A DNA stretch of 64,000 bases from JBBRVW01 sp963784645 (GCA_963784645.1 CAWARY010000005.1:62001-126000), one strand, 5' to 3'; counted from the stretch's first letter, positions 16,683 to 25,640 are shown. Notes: generated from the sequence alone by a model not told the origin. Numbers and translations: made by a program.

Positions 16683-17582
16683 ATGTTGGCGGAACGGTCG
16701 GTGAAGCGCGTCCTGGCGCCCGTCACCACCCCCCGGGCGCGGCGCGGTCTGATCGTGGGGCGCGATCGGCTGGCCTCGGCCGTGGCTGCTGCCCGCGCGG
16801 GCGTGCCCCTGCCCCGGCTTTCGCCCGGGTTTCTCATCGCCGGTGCACAGAAGGCCGGCACGACGTACCTGTACCAGGAGCTCGTGCGCCATCCCCGGGT
16901 CCGGCCGGCGCTGACCAAGGAGATCCACTACTTCTCGGACGGCTACCGCCGCGGTGGCACCTGGTACTCCGGATTCTTCCCCCGCGAGCGTGCCGGGGCT
17001 GCGGGGGGAGACGTGGTGACGGGGGAGGCGACTCCTGGCTACCTGTTCCACCCGTGGTTCCCCGAGCGGGTCGCGCGCGACCTACCAGACGCCCGGATCA
17101 TCGTTCTGCTGCGTGACCCGGTGCGGCGCGCCTTCTCGCACTACCTGCACGAGCGGCGCCTCGGGTACGAACCGGCAGCGACGTTCGAGGCTGCCCTGGA
17201 GCTCGAGGACGAGCGGACCGAGGTTGCCCACCAGAGGTCGCTCGACAACCGCGACTTCGTGAGCAGTGCGCTCCAGCACCACACCTACCGCCGTCGGGGC
17301 AACTACCTGGATCAGCTGCTACGGCTGCACGAGCATGTCCGCCCGGACCAGGTCCTGGTGCTGATCGCCGAGGAGATGTACGCGGACCCGTCGTCGGCCT
17401 ACCGCACAGTGTGCGCGTTCCTCGGTCTCGCCGAGTGGGCGCCGCCAACGTTCGGCGCCAACGACATGGCCGCCGGCAGTCGCCCCGTCGACAGGGTCTG
17501 CCAGGACCGCCTCGAGGAGTACTTCCGCCCACGCAACGACGAGCTCTCGACCTACCTCGGTCGCCCGCTGCCCTGTGCGTGA
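16683..17582 (+). CDS. Sulfotransferase family protein
   Basis: A 299-residue protein with the PAPS-binding loop FLIAGAQKAGTTYLYQEL near residues 51-68 and the 3'-phosphate motif RIIVLLRDPVRRAFSHYLHE near residue 140, both diagnostic of heparan-type sulfotransferases. It would transfer a sulfuryl group from PAPS to an unknown acceptor, often a lipid or polysaccharide. The ATG at 16683 is chosen over one at 16608 because the extra 25 codons have poor third-position GC and a GGGG ribosome site lies five bases before 16683. It converges on a second, different sulfotransferase gene. Confidence 0.85.
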   Translation: MLAERSVKRVLAPVTTPRARRGLIVGRDRLASAVAAARAGVPLPRLSPGFLIAGAQKAGTTYLYQELVRHPRVRPALTKEIHYFSDGYRRGGTWYSGFFPRERAGAAGGDVVTGEATPGYLFHPWFPERVARDLPDARIIVLLRDPVRRAFSHYLHERRLGYEPAATFEAALELEDERTEVAHQRSLDNRDFVSSALQHHTYRRRGNYLDQLLRLHEHVRPDQVLVLIAEEMYADPSSAYRTVCAFLGLAEWAPPTFGANDMAAGSRPVDRVCQDRLEEYFRPRNDELSTYLGRPLPCA

Positions 17583-17601
17583 CCGTGACCGTGACCGTGA
17601 C
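17578..17601 (+). repeat. Four tandem copies of the hexamer CGTGAC
   Basis: CGTGAC repeats exactly four times and includes the stop codon of the sulfotransferase gene (17580-17582). Copy-number change here would not alter the protein, because the TGA is in the first copy. Confidence 0.85.
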
Positions 17602-17637
17602 CGGACCGGCGACCGGTCGGCTGCTGGCCCGGCCGGC

Positions 17638-18630
17638 TCAGTGCGAGAGTGCTCGCCGGTCGCCGCGGGCGCGCAGGCCCGCGCTACTGCGCAAGGGGCC
17701 GTCGATCAGCATGAGCATCCGTCGGCGTCGTTCGAGGAGCTGCTGGCTGCGCACGGACGGGGAGGGCAGGCGGGGGATGGCGAGGGCCTCGCGGCGACCC
17801 GCTAGCGAGGTGAGAATCTCGTGCAGCTCGTGCTGAGCTCGGGTCAGCGGCACGTCGGCGGGTTCGGGGCCGTCGGCCCCCGCTCGGGTTCGGGGCCGGA
17901 CCAGTTCTACGGCGTCCGCCAGGCGTTGCCGGTCGCGGGATCCCGGGTCTCCGACATGGTCGGCGACGACGGCCCCGAGCACCTCGATCACCGGCTCCGG
18001 TGTGGCGAGCAGCTGCTCGTACCGGATGACGACGCAGGCTCGATCGGGCAGGGCGCCGAGCAGGTCGTGCGTGTAGCGCTCCCAGAGCGCGGCACCCATC
18101 TCCGGCCCGTAGCCGTTGCGACGGCTCAGCGAGGCGGCCACGTGGCGCGGATCGCGAGTGACCACTACAGGAAACCCGTTCGGTCCGGCGGCGCGCTGCC
18201 AGGGCTCGAGGAGCAGGCACATGCGCGGGTCCTTGACGAACCACGGCCGTTCGAACATCGACAGGAGCTCCGCGATCTGGCGTGTAGCCGGGCCGGCGAC
18301 CGAGGGGTGCCCTCGTCGGGGTGGCGCGGACGCGAAGCCGCGCTGGGCCCGCAACAGATCGTCGTTGAGCTGGACCACCGGTCGTTGCTCCCAGTAGCCG
18401 TCCTGGTTGAACTCGTCGGCGGTGATGAGCGAGCCGGCAGGACCCGGGTCCAGCCCCAGCGCGTGCAGCAGGCCCGCGACCGCGGAGGTGCCCGAGCGGT
18501 GCATCCCGAGGACGAGGAAGCCCGGCGGTCGCCGGCTCCCCGGCCAGGCCTCGGGTGCCCTACTGGTGCGCCGACCTGGGGGCGAGGTCAGGCCGTGCGC
18601 GATCTGCCTGGCAACTGAACCGAGCTGCAC
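17638..18630 (-). CDS. Sulfotransferase family protein (second type)
   Basis: A 330-residue protein with the PAPS loop FLVLGMHRSGTSAVAGLLHALG near residues 38-59, followed by a W-E-Q region and the 3'-phosphate motif PVVVTRDPRHVAASLSRRNG near residue 155. The GMHRSGTS form groups it with sulfotransferase-like proteins often found beside glycan genes, distinct from the convergent neighbour's GAQKAGTT type. The acceptor is unknown. About 55 bases separate the two convergent stops, filled mainly by the CGTGAC repeat. Confidence 0.82.
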   Translation of the reverse strand: MQLGSVARQIAHGLTSPPGRRTSRAPEAWPGSRRPPGFLVLGMHRSGTSAVAGLLHALGLDPGPAGSLITADEFNQDGYWEQRPVVQLNDDLLRAQRGFASAPPRRGHPSVAGPATRQIAELLSMFERPWFVKDPRMCLLLEPWQRAAGPNGFPVVVTRDPRHVAASLSRRNGYGPEMGAALWERYTHDLLGALPDRACVVIRYEQLLATPEPVIEVLGAVVADHVGDPGSRDRQRLADAVELVRPRTRAGADGPEPADVPLTRAQHELHEILTSLAGRREALAIPRLPSPSVRSQQLLERRRRMLMLIDGPLRSSAGLRARGDRRALSH

Positions 18631-18859
18631 GTCACCGAACTCCGTCTCGTCTCGTGGCTCGACTTCTGGGATATCGACTCGCTCGTAGCCGGGCAGGCAG
18701 CGTCACGACGAAGCGTGCCTCTCCTGGGTGCTGGCTCACAAGATCGAAATCGTGATTCCATGATCACCCGCCGTGATGGCCCGGCCCCTCGCGGGCCCGC
18801 CGGACCTCAGCGGGCGCACCGACCCCGGCGACCTGTACCCATGTCGGCGAGCTACTGAG

Positions 18860-19642
18860 CTAGGGCGTGAGCCGCTGCAGCACCTCGTCGTGCAGGTGGC
18901 CGTTGGTGGCCACCCCGCTGCCACCGGCCGGGCCGTCGGTGCCGTCGAGGTCGGTGAAGCGGCCACCCGCCTCGGTGACGATCACCGACGGGGCGGCCAG
19001 GTCGTGCAGCGCGACCTCCGGCTCGGCGGCGACGTCGACCGAGCCCTCGGCGACGAGCATGTAGCTCCAGAAGTCGCCGTAGGCGCGGGTGCGCCACACG
19101 TCGCGGGTCAGGCCGAGGAACGCGTCCTCGCGACCGTGGTCGTGCCAGCCCGAGAGACTCGAGTAGGACAGCGACGCGTCGTCGAGCGAGGTCACCTTCG
19201 ACACCGTCATCCGGGACGCGGACGAGAGGCTCTTGCCGGTCCACGCGCCGGAGCCGGTACCGGCCCACCAGCGCCGGCCCAGGGCGGGAGCGCTGACGAG
19301 GCCGGCCACGACGGCGTCGCCGTCCATCAGGGCGATGAGGGTCGCCCACACCGGCACCCCACGGACGAAGCTCTTGGTGCCGTCGATCGGGTCGAGGACC
19401 CAGCGCCGCGGTCCTTGACCGGTCGCACCGAACTCCTCGCCGAGGATCGCGTCGCGCGGCCGGGCCCGCGAGAGGGTCGAGCGGATCGACTCCTCGACGG
19501 ACGTGTCGGCGTCCGACACCGGGGTGAGGTCGGGCTTGGTGTCCACCTGCAGGTCCAGCGCCTTGAAGCGCGACATGGAGATCGAGTCAGCTGTGTCGGC
19601 CAGGACGTGGGCCAGACGGAGGTCGTCGTCGTAGGCCGGCAT
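18860..19642 (-). CDS. hisN: Histidinol-phosphatase (inositol-monophosphatase fold)
   Basis: A 260-residue phosphatase of the inositol-monophosphatase superfamily. Metal-binding motifs are ILGEEFG near residues 66-72 and VLDPIDGTKSFVRGVPVW near 81-98; the third is HDLAAPSVIVTEAGG near 214-228. GTKSFVRG and the overall length match actinobacterial HisN, which removes phosphate from L-histidinol phosphate in histidine synthesis. An inositol-monophosphatase role cannot be excluded from sequence alone. It is transcribed alone, with a 229-base gap to the sulfotransferase that holds no visible gene. Confidence 0.85.
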   Translation of the reverse strand: MPAYDDDLRLAHVLADTADSISMSRFKALDLQVDTKPDLTPVSDADTSVEESIRSTLSRARPRDAILGEEFGATGQGPRRWVLDPIDGTKSFVRGVPVWATLIALMDGDAVVAGLVSAPALGRRWWAGTGSGAWTGKSLSSASRMTVSKVTSLDDASLSYSSLSGWHDHGREDAFLGLTRDVWRTRAYGDFWSYMLVAEGSVDVAAEPEVALHDLAAPSVIVTEAGGRFTDLDGTDGPAGGSGVATNGHLHDEVLQRLTP

Positions 19643-19758
19643 GTAACGAACCGTACAAGTCTCTTCCCGCCACTCCAGTCACCGCCGCATACTTCCGATC
19701 ATCGTCGTGGAGCCCGGCCCCGGCCCCGGCCGGCGCGCTACGACCAGAAGGAGAGGCC

Positions 19759-20160
19759 ATGTCGCTCTTCCGCAGGCGCGTGCTGGACGTCGTGCTGGAG
19801 CCGGCTGCCATCCCGGTGCCCCGGTTCAGCATCGACGGGTGGACCTTCGCCGGCACCCCCGACCTGGCCCGGCTGGCCGGGCTGCCCGCGAGCGACCTGC
19901 GCGAGCTCGAGACGCTGCTGCACGGTGTCGCCGTCGAGACCGACACGCCGTACACGTACGAGCGCGCCGCCGCGCTGCTCGAGCGGGCCGGCGAGCACGG
20001 TGCCGCCCTCTCCGTGTGCGAGGCGTGGCTCGCGCACCCGGCCTCCCGCTGGCCGGAGTACGTCGCCCACACCCGCGGCCTGGACAAGCACCGCGCCCGG
20101 CTGCGAGCCCGGCTCACCTCGGCGGTCGCCGCCCAGGCCGCGGTCGCTCCCGCCTCCTGA
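19759..20160 (+). CDS. Hypothetical protein, 133 residues
   Basis: The frame starts at an ATG preceded by AGAAGGAGAGGCC, a strong ribosome binding site. The product is a mainly alpha-helical soluble protein with a WTFAGTPDLARLAGLPASDLRELETLL helix region and a leucine/alanine-rich middle. There is no signal peptide or membrane span. I recognise no family. High GC at third positions and the strong ribosome site support a real gene. Confidence 0.65.
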   Translation: MSLFRRRVLDVVLEPAAIPVPRFSIDGWTFAGTPDLARLAGLPASDLRELETLLHGVAVETDTPYTYERAAALLERAGEHGAALSVCEAWLAHPASRWPEYVAHTRGLDKHRARLRARLTSAVAAQAAVAPAS

Positions 20161-20171
20161 CGGCTCACAGC

Positions 20172-20177
20172 TAGCCT
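20172..20177 (+). promoter_or_regulatory. -10 box TAGCCT of a leaderless start
   Basis: TAGCCT lies 7 bases before the GTG at 20185. The 20 bases 20175-20194 are identical to 13828-13847, so two unrelated genes share the same leaderless start context. Confidence 0.5.
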
Positions 20178-20184
20178 CGGGCCG

Positions 20185-20535
20185 GTGACCAGCGCTGCCG
20201 GCCCCGACCGTGAGGTCGTCATCGAGCGGTTCATGCCCGGCGGCCGGATCGCGCAGATGCCGGCGAAGCGCAGCCGGCGGCTCGTCGTCCTGGACCACGT
20301 CGCGCGCGCCTTCGAGCCCGGGCGGCGGTACGCCGAGCCCGACGTCGACGTCGTCCTGCGCGCCTTCTACCCGGATTTCGCCGCGCTGCGCCGCTACCTG
20401 GTCGACGAGGGGTTCCTGGCGCGCGAGGCGGGCGAGTACTGGCGCTCCGGCGGCACGGTCGACCTCCCCCCTGCCGGCGTCGGCCAGGACGACCGCGCGG
20501 GCGACGACGAATCCGAGGAAGATCCCCTGCCGTAG
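20185..20535 (+). CDS. DUF2087 domain protein
   Basis: A 116-residue protein whose middle (RLVVLDHVARAFEPGRRYAEPDVDVVLRAFYPDFAALRRYLVDEGFLARE..YWR) is the DUF2087 domain, a small winged-helix-like module found alone or fused to transcription regulators. DNA binding is suspected but not shown. The C-terminal 30 residues are acidic. The GTG start is supported by the TAGCCT box. It is followed by a DUF2231 membrane protein 34 bases downstream. Confidence 0.82.
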   Translation: MTSAAGPDREVVIERFMPGGRIAQMPAKRSRRLVVLDHVARAFEPGRRYAEPDVDVVLRAFYPDFAALRRYLVDEGFLAREAGEYWRSGGTVDLPPAGVGQDDRAGDDESEEDPLP

Positions 20536-20569
20536 CACTCCCGACAGCCGTCACCGGAGGAGCGAGCCG

Positions 20570-21037
20570 ATGTTCGACACCGTCCTGGGACTCCCGGTCC
20601 ACGCCCTCGTGGTGCACGCCGTCGTCGTGCTGGTGCCGCTGGCGGCCGCCGGGCTGGTGGCGGTGGCGGTGCGCCCGGCCTGGCGGCGGCCCTACCTGCC
20701 GGTCGTCGTCCTGCTCGCCACGGCCGGCCTGGCGATGGTGCCGGTCGCGACGGCGAGCGGGAAGCGGCTCGAGCAGCGCATCAACGCGGGCGGGGTGATT
20801 GCCAAGCAGATCCACGACCACCAGCAGATGGGCCAGCTCGTCATCTACCCCACGATCGTCATGTGGGTGCTCGCGCTCGCCCTGCTCTACCTGGACCGCC
20901 GGCGGGTCCCCGGTCGCGCCGTCACGATCGTCGCGGTGCTGGCGGTGGCCAGTGCGATCGCGGCTGCCGGCCAGGTCACGATCGCCGGGCACCTCGGTTC
21001 GACGGCCGTCTGGAAGTGCACGATCGGCGGTTGCTAG
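20570..21037 (+). CDS. DUF2231 membrane protein
   Basis: A 155-residue protein with four membrane spans (about residues 10-32, 42-60, 88-107 and 116-136). The opening LGLPVHALVVHAVVVLVPLAAAGL and the loop HDHQQMGQL match DUF2231, whose conserved histidines in the first span and loop hint at haem or metal binding. The function is unknown. A GGAGG sequence ten bases before the ATG fixes the start. The gene is convergent with rsgA with only four bases between the stops. Confidence 0.82.
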   Translation: MFDTVLGLPVHALVVHAVVVLVPLAAAGLVAVAVRPAWRRPYLPVVVLLATAGLAMVPVATASGKRLEQRINAGGVIAKQIHDHQQMGQLVIYPTIVMWVLALALLYLDRRRVPGRAVTIVAVLAVASAIAAAGQVTIAGHLGSTAVWKCTIGGC

Positions 21038-21041
21038 CAGC

Positions 21042-22052
21042 TCAGCTCTCCGGCGGCTCGACCTGGTCGTCGGGGACGTCCCGGCTGCGCAGCAGCCGGC
21101 GCAGCGACGCCAGTCGCGCCGGGTCGCTGTGCCCGGCCGCCACCCAGTCGTCCAGCGCGCACTCGGGCTCGTCGTGGCTGCAGGACCGCGGGCAGTCGGC
21201 CGTGCCGTCCTGCAGGTCGGGGAACGCGCCGATCACCCGGTCCAGGTCCACGTGTGCCAGCCCGAAGCTGCGGACGCCCGGGGTGTCGATGACCCAGCCA
21301 CCGTCCGGCAGCTCGAGCGCGATGGCCGACGACGACGTGTGCCGGCCCCGACCCGTCACCGCGTTGACGCCGCCGGTGGCGCGGTCGGCGCCGGGCACGA
21401 GCGCGTTGACCATCGTCGACTTGCCGACCCCGGAGTGGCCCACGAGCACGCTGACCCGGTCGCGCAGGTGCGACCGCAGCTCGTCCAGCGGCTCGCCGCG
21501 GTGGACGACGACGTGGTCGACATCGAGGGCGCGATAGGTGTCGAGCAGCGCGTCCGGTGACGCGAGGTCGGCCTTCGTGAGGCAGAGCAGCGGCGACAGA
21601 CCGGCGTCGTAGGCAGCCACCAGGCAGCGGTCGATCATCCGCGGCCGCGGCTCCGGGTCGGCAAGCGCGGTCACGATCACGAGCTGGTCGGCATTGGCGA
21701 CGATGACCCGCTCGAACGGGTCGGTGTCGTCGGCGGTACGCCGCAGCGTGGAGGTACGCGGCTCGACGCGCACCAGCCGCGCCAGCGTGTCGGCCGTGCC
21801 GGACACGTCCCCGACGAGGGCGACGTGGTCGCCGACGACGACGTTGCCCTTGCGGCCGAGCTCGCGCGCCTTCATCGCCACGACGTCCTGGTCGCCGACC
21901 CGCACCGTGATCCGGCCGCGGTCGACGGCCACCACGGTGCCCGGCGCCGCGTCGTCGTGGCGGGGCCGGTCCTTGGTCCGCGGCCGCGATCCCTTGCCGG
22001 GGCGGACCCGGACGTCATCCTCGTCGAGGTCACGCCCGCCGCGGCGCGTCAC
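21042..22052 (-). CDS. rsgA: Ribosome small subunit-dependent GTPase A
   Basis: A 336-residue circularly permuted GTPase that acts in late 30S maturation. It has an OB-fold region (GTVVAVDRGRITVRVGDQDVV), G4 TKAD near residue 155, the P-loop GHSGVGKSTMVNALVPG near 205, the switch GRGRHTSS, G3 DTPGVRSF and the zinc module CPRSCSHDEPEC near 285. The GTG start at 22052 overlaps the aroA stop, as in the usual actinobacterial aroA-rsgA pair. The frame is open further upstream, but that is the aroA shadow. Confidence 0.95.
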   Translation of the reverse strand: MTRRGGRDLDEDDVRVRPGKGSRPRTKDRPRHDDAAPGTVVAVDRGRITVRVGDQDVVAMKARELGRKGNVVVGDHVALVGDVSGTADTLARLVRVEPRTSTLRRTADDTDPFERVIVANADQLVIVTALADPEPRPRMIDRCLVAAYDAGLSPLLCLTKADLASPDALLDTYRALDVDHVVVHRGEPLDELRSHLRDRVSVLVGHSGVGKSTMVNALVPGADRATGGVNAVTGRGRHTSSSAIALELPDGGWVIDTPGVRSFGLAHVDLDRVIGAFPDLQDGTADCPRSCSHDEPECALDDWVAAGHSDPARLASLRRLLRSRDVPDDQVEPPES

Positions 22053-23331
22053 GGCTGGTCCGCGAGCATCCGGCTCCACAGGTCGGTGAAGCCGGGCATG
22101 GTCTTCGCCGTCGTCGCGACGTCGGCGATCTCGATCCCGCCGACGCGCAGCCCGAGAACAGCGGCCATCGTGGCCAGCCGGTGGTCGTCGTAGGTCGCGA
22201 CGACGCCTCCGTGCAGCCGTCGCGGGCGGATCTGGAGGCCGTCGTCCGTCTCCCGGACGTCGCCGCCCAGCGCCGTGATCTCGGTCGCGATGGCGGCCAA
22301 CCGATCCGTCTCGTGGTGACGAAGGTGTGCGATGCCGCGGAGCCGCGACGGCGTGCTTGCGAGGGCGCACACGGCTGCCAGCACCGGAGCCAGCTCGCCG
22401 ACGTCACCGAGGTCGAGGTCGGCGCCCTCGACCGTGCCGGGGCCGGTGACGGTGAGCCCCTCGTCGTCCTGCTCGACGGTGGCGCCGAACCGCGGCAGCA
22501 GGCGCCGCAGGGCGTCGCCGGCCTGCGTGGTGCGCAGCGGCCACCCGGGACGGTGACCCGCCCGCCGGTGACGACGGCAGCGGCGAGGAACGGCGCGGCG
22601 TTCGACAGGTCCGGCTCGACGTGCAGGCGCCCGAGCTCGACCGGCCCCGGCTCGACCCGCCACGCCTGGTCGTCGACGTGCTCGACGACGGCGCCGGCCG
22701 CCCGGAGCATCTCGACCGTCATGTCGATGTGCGCGCCGGAGGGCAGCCGGCCGCCGACGTGCCGCACCTCCACGGCGTCGGCGCAGCGGGGGGCGGCGAG
22801 CAGCAGGGCACTGACGAACTGGGACGACAGGCTCGCGTCGATCACCACACTGCCGCCGAGCAGCCAGCCGCGGCCGTGCACCGTCAGCGGCAGCCGGTCG
22901 TCGGTCGCCGTGATGTCGGCGCTGAGGTCCCGCAGCGCGCGGACGACGGGCGCCAGCGGCCGCTGGCGGGCGCGCGGGTCGCCGTCGAAGGTGACGTCCC
23001 CCTGCGCGAAGCAGGCGACCGGGGGCAGGAACCGCATCACGGTCCCGGCGTTGCCGACGTCGACGGTGGCCGGGCCGGTCATCGGACGCGGCGTGACCAG
23101 CCAGTCGCCGTCCCGCTCGTCGACCTCGATGCCGAGGGAGCGCAGCCCGCCCGCCATCAGTGCGGTGTCGCGGCTGACCAGTGGCTGCACCAGCGTGGTG
23201 GGCGTCCGGGCGATCGCCGCCAGCACGAGTGCGCGGTTGGTCTGCGACTTCGACCCGGGCAGGCGCACGGTCGCCCGCACCGGGCTGCCCGCCTGCGGCG
23301 CCGGCCACGCGGCGGTGGTCGCCCCCGTCAT
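22049..23331 (-). pseudogene. aroA: 3-phosphoshikimate 1-carboxyvinyltransferase (EPSP synthase), split by an apparent one-base frameshift
   Basis: AroA joins shikimate-3-phosphate and phosphoenolpyruvate in the pathway to aromatic amino acids. The first about 260 codons (PGSKSQTNRALVLAAIA, GNAGTVMRFLPPVA, SLSSQFVSALLLAAP) are in one frame; the rest (PLRTTQAGDALRRLLPRFGA, HHETDRLAAIATEI, YDDHRLATMAAVLGLR) is in another. The switch is at 22544-22549, where on the gene strand CCCGGGTGG should read CCCGGGGTGG to give VPGWPLRTT. A missing G in a homopolymer is the simplest cause. As this is an essential biosynthetic gene, a sequencing error is more likely than loss of function. It overlaps rsgA by GTGA. 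Confidence 0.93.
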
Positions 23332-23389
23332 CCGTCGGTCACGGGCCGGAGACTAGTGCGGTGCGGGTGGCAGGGCGCGCGGTTCGCCG

Positions 23390-23917
23390 TCAGCCGGGCA
23401 GCTTGGCGCGCGCGGTCCGCGCAGCCAGCTTCGCCTCGCGGCGGGCGGTGCGCGTGGTGCGCCCGGTGCCGACGGCCGCGTGGTGCGCGGCGTGCTGGGC
23501 GCGCCAGGCAAGACCGGGCCGGCCCTCGGTGTCCACGGCGGCGAGCATCAGGCCGCCGAGCATGCTGAGGTTCTTGAAGAAGTGGACCCGCTGCTGCTTC
23601 CGGCGGGTCTCGTCCTGCTCCTCCCAGAACCGGTGGCCGGCCAGCGTGGTCGGCACCAGGCTGCCGGCCAGCACGGCCGACGACAGCCTGGGGAAGTGCC
23701 CGGTCGCCAGCATCAGCCCGGCGGCGACCTGGGCCGCGCCGTTGATCTTGACCAGCGTCTCGGTGTCCTCGGGGAGGTACGGCAGCTTCTCGGCGATGCG
23801 CGGCGCGATCGGATGGGCGGCCGGCACCTTCGGCGCCGGGTTGCGCAGCGAGTCGAGACCTCCGGTGACGAACATGGAGGCGAGCATGGGGCGGGCCAGC
23901 CGGCGTACGAGAGTCAT
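23390..23917 (-). CDS. DoxX family membrane protein
   Basis: A 175-residue protein beginning MTLVRRLARPMLASMFVTGGLDSLRNP, the typical DoxX first span, with AAQVAAGLMLATGHFPRLSSAVLAGSLVPTTLAGH as the central spans and HFFKNLSMLGGLML as the last. DoxX proteins are four-span membrane proteins; in mycobacteria one acts with superoxide dismutase and a thiosulfate sulfurtransferase in oxidative defence, which is not shown for this one. The last 45 residues are basic. The ATG at 23917 is preferred over one 11 codons upstream. Confidence 0.85.
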   Translation of the reverse strand: MTLVRRLARPMLASMFVTGGLDSLRNPAPKVPAAHPIAPRIAEKLPYLPEDTETLVKINGAAQVAAGLMLATGHFPRLSSAVLAGSLVPTTLAGHRFWEEQDETRRKQQRVHFFKNLSMLGGLMLAAVDTEGRPGLAWRAQHAAHHAAVGTGRTTRTARREAKLAARTARAKLPG

Positions 23918-23995
23918 GCTCCCGCCCTTCCCCGGCGCCTGCCGGGTCAACCGTGATGCCGGTCGTCGTCGGGGCCGCGTGGCAGGCTGGGCGCC

Positions 23996-24766
23996 GTGTG
24001 CGGACGGTATGCGGCGAGCCGGGACCCCGACGACCTCGTCGAGGAGTTCGAGGTCGTCGACCAGCCCGAGCAGGCCCTCGCGCCGAGCTGGAACGTGGCG
24101 CCGACCCAGGACGTCTACGCCGTCGTCGAGCGCGCGCCCCGCGACGACAAGGAGGCGCCGCCCCGCCGCCGGCTGCAGGTCGCGCGCTGGGGTCTGGTGC
24201 CGTCATGGGCCAAGGACCCGGCGATCGGCAACCGGATGATCAACGCCCGGATGGAGACCGTGCACGAGAAGCCGGCGTTCCGCCGGGCGTTCGCCGGCCG
24301 GCGGGCGCTGTTGCCGGCGGACGGGTACTTCGAGTGGTACGGCGAGGTGAAGGGCAAGAAGCAGCCGTTCTTCATCCACCCCTCCGACGGCGGCGTGCTC
24401 GCGATGGCCGGGCTCTACGAGCTGTGGCGCGACCCGTCGGTCCCGGTGGACTCCGACGTCGACCCCTGGCTGTGGTCGGTGACCGTGCTCACGACCTCCG
24501 CCACCGACGACGTCGGGCGGATCCACGACCGGATGCCGCTGCTGGTCGAGCGATCCCGCTACGCCGAGTGGCTGGACCCTGCGGTCGACGACCCGGACCG
24601 GCTCCGTGGGCTGCTCGTGCCGGCCGCGCCCGGCCGGCTGACGGCGTACCCGGTCGACAAGGCGGTCAACAACGTCCGCAACAACGCGCCCGAGCTGGTC
24701 GAGCCGCTGCCGCTGGAGGGTGCGCCGGCCGACGCGGTCGGGCCCGCGCAGGACGGTCTGTTCTGA
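23996..24766 (+). CDS. SRAP domain protein (HMCES/YedK-like abasic-site shield)
   Basis: A 256-residue SOS response-associated peptidase-like protein. The initiator is GTG and the second residue is the catalytic cysteine of MCGRYA, which must be exposed by methionine removal and then links covalently to abasic sites in single-stranded DNA. Other marks are PSWNVAPTQDV, WGLVPSWAKD, NARMETVHEKPAF, the RALLPADGYFEWY glutamate and IHDRMPLLV histidine. It protects replication forks from abasic lesions. The position near aroA-rsgA and sigR matches mycobacterial gene order (Rv3226c region). Confidence 0.92.
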   Translation: MCGRYAASRDPDDLVEEFEVVDQPEQALAPSWNVAPTQDVYAVVERAPRDDKEAPPRRRLQVARWGLVPSWAKDPAIGNRMINARMETVHEKPAFRRAFAGRRALLPADGYFEWYGEVKGKKQPFFIHPSDGGVLAMAGLYELWRDPSVPVDSDVDPWLWSVTVLTTSATDDVGRIHDRMPLLVERSRYAEWLDPAVDDPDRLRGLLVPAAPGRLTAYPVDKAVNNVRNNAPELVEPLPLEGAPADAVGPAQDGLF

Positions 24767-24789
24767 GCGGGCGACCGGAGGGCGTCGCG

Positions 24790-25419
24790 GTGCAGCTGGT
24801 CGCGACACCGCTGGGGGACGCCCGGACCCACACCACCGACGCGGAGCGCCAGGTCGGCACCCTCGTGCTCGGCCACGGCGCGGGTGGTGGGGTCGGCACG
24901 GCCGATCTCGGCGCGCTCGCCGCCCGGCTGCCGCCCCTCGGCCTGACCGTGGTGCTGGTGGACCAGCCCTGGGTGGTGGCCGGGCGCAAGGTCGCCGCGC
25001 CGCCCCCGACCCTGGACCGCGGCTGGCTCGCGGTGCTCGAGGCGCTCGACGTCCGGGGCCGGCTGCTGGTGGGCGGCCGGTCGGCCGGGGCCCGGGTGGC
25101 CTGCCGCACGGCCGAGGCGGTCGGCGCGGTCGGTGTGCTGGCGATGGCGTTTCCGTTGTACCCGCCCGCGGAGCGGCCGAGCCGCCTGCCCGAGCTCGAC
25201 CTGCCCGCCGCGGCCGGCATCTCCGTGCTCGTGCTCCAGGGCACCCGGGACTCCTTCGGCGGCCCGGCCGACATCCCGGCCGCGCCGGGCCGGGTGGTGG
25301 TCCCGGTCGAGGGCGGCGACCACTCGTTCCGCGTCCTCAAGGGCGGCGACCGCGCGGCCGTCCTGACCCGTCTGGTCGACACCACGGCCGCCTGGGCCGG
25401 CACGCTCTGCGCTCCCTGA
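24790..25419 (+). CDS. Alpha/beta hydrolase, KANL3/Tex30-like (dienelactone-hydrolase-related)
   Basis: A 209-residue alpha/beta hydrolase. The oxyanion region TLVLGHGAGGGV lies near residues 24-35, the nucleophile elbow GGRSAGARVA puts serine at about residue 98, and the final GGDHSFRVLK supplies the catalytic histidine, with VLQGTRDSFGG giving the aspartate. It matches the small KANL3/Tex30-type hydrolases of actinobacteria, whose substrate is unknown. The GTG at 24790 follows GGAGGG by seven bases, which decides the start. It lies 23 bases after the SRAP gene and is probably cotranscribed. Confidence 0.85.
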   Translation: MQLVATPLGDARTHTTDAERQVGTLVLGHGAGGGVGTADLGALAARLPPLGLTVVLVDQPWVVAGRKVAAPPPTLDRGWLAVLEALDVRGRLLVGGRSAGARVACRTAEAVGAVGVLAMAFPLYPPAERPSRLPELDLPAAAGISVLVLQGTRDSFGGPADIPAAPGRVVVPVEGGDHSFRVLKGGDRAAVLTRLVDTTAAWAGTLCAP

Positions 25420-25500
25420 ACCCCTCCGCCCGTGGTTCGCTCACGTGCCGGCCCGTGGCGCCGGTTGGCCGGGCGCTACCGGCCGACAAGCGAGGAGCGG

Positions 25501-25526
25501 GGAATCCTGGTGGCGCGACGCAGGTT
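25501..25526 (+). promoter_or_regulatory. SigR-type promoter (GGAAT-N18-GTT) upstream of sigR
   Basis: GGAAT at 25501-25505 and GTT at 25524-25526 are separated by exactly 18 bases, the consensus recognised by SigR/SigH. This is the expected autoregulatory promoter. The transcript would start near the in-frame ATG at 25536, 105 bases before the start of the standard-length protein. Confidence 0.8.
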
Positions 25527-25626
25527 GGCACTGACATGTCTGCCCTCGCGCCCGCACGGCGCCGCACCGATCTCGACGTGCGTGGCTGGCCGGAATGGCC
25601 CGGCTCGGGCGGTACCTCCAGCGGGA

Positions 25627-25632
25627 TACCAT
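25627..25632 (+). promoter_or_regulatory. Candidate housekeeping -10 box TACCAT before the short sigR start
   Basis: TACCAT lies 8 bases before the ATG at 25641. It could drive basal, near-leaderless expression of the short form of SigR, independent of the SigR-type promoter further upstream. Confidence 0.35.
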
Positions 25633-25640
25633 CGAGCACG

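Noticed and set aside
17578..17601. Tandem CGTGAC as a CRISPR or attachment site
   Set aside because: Units are six bases without spacers, and no cas, integrase or tRNA gene is near.
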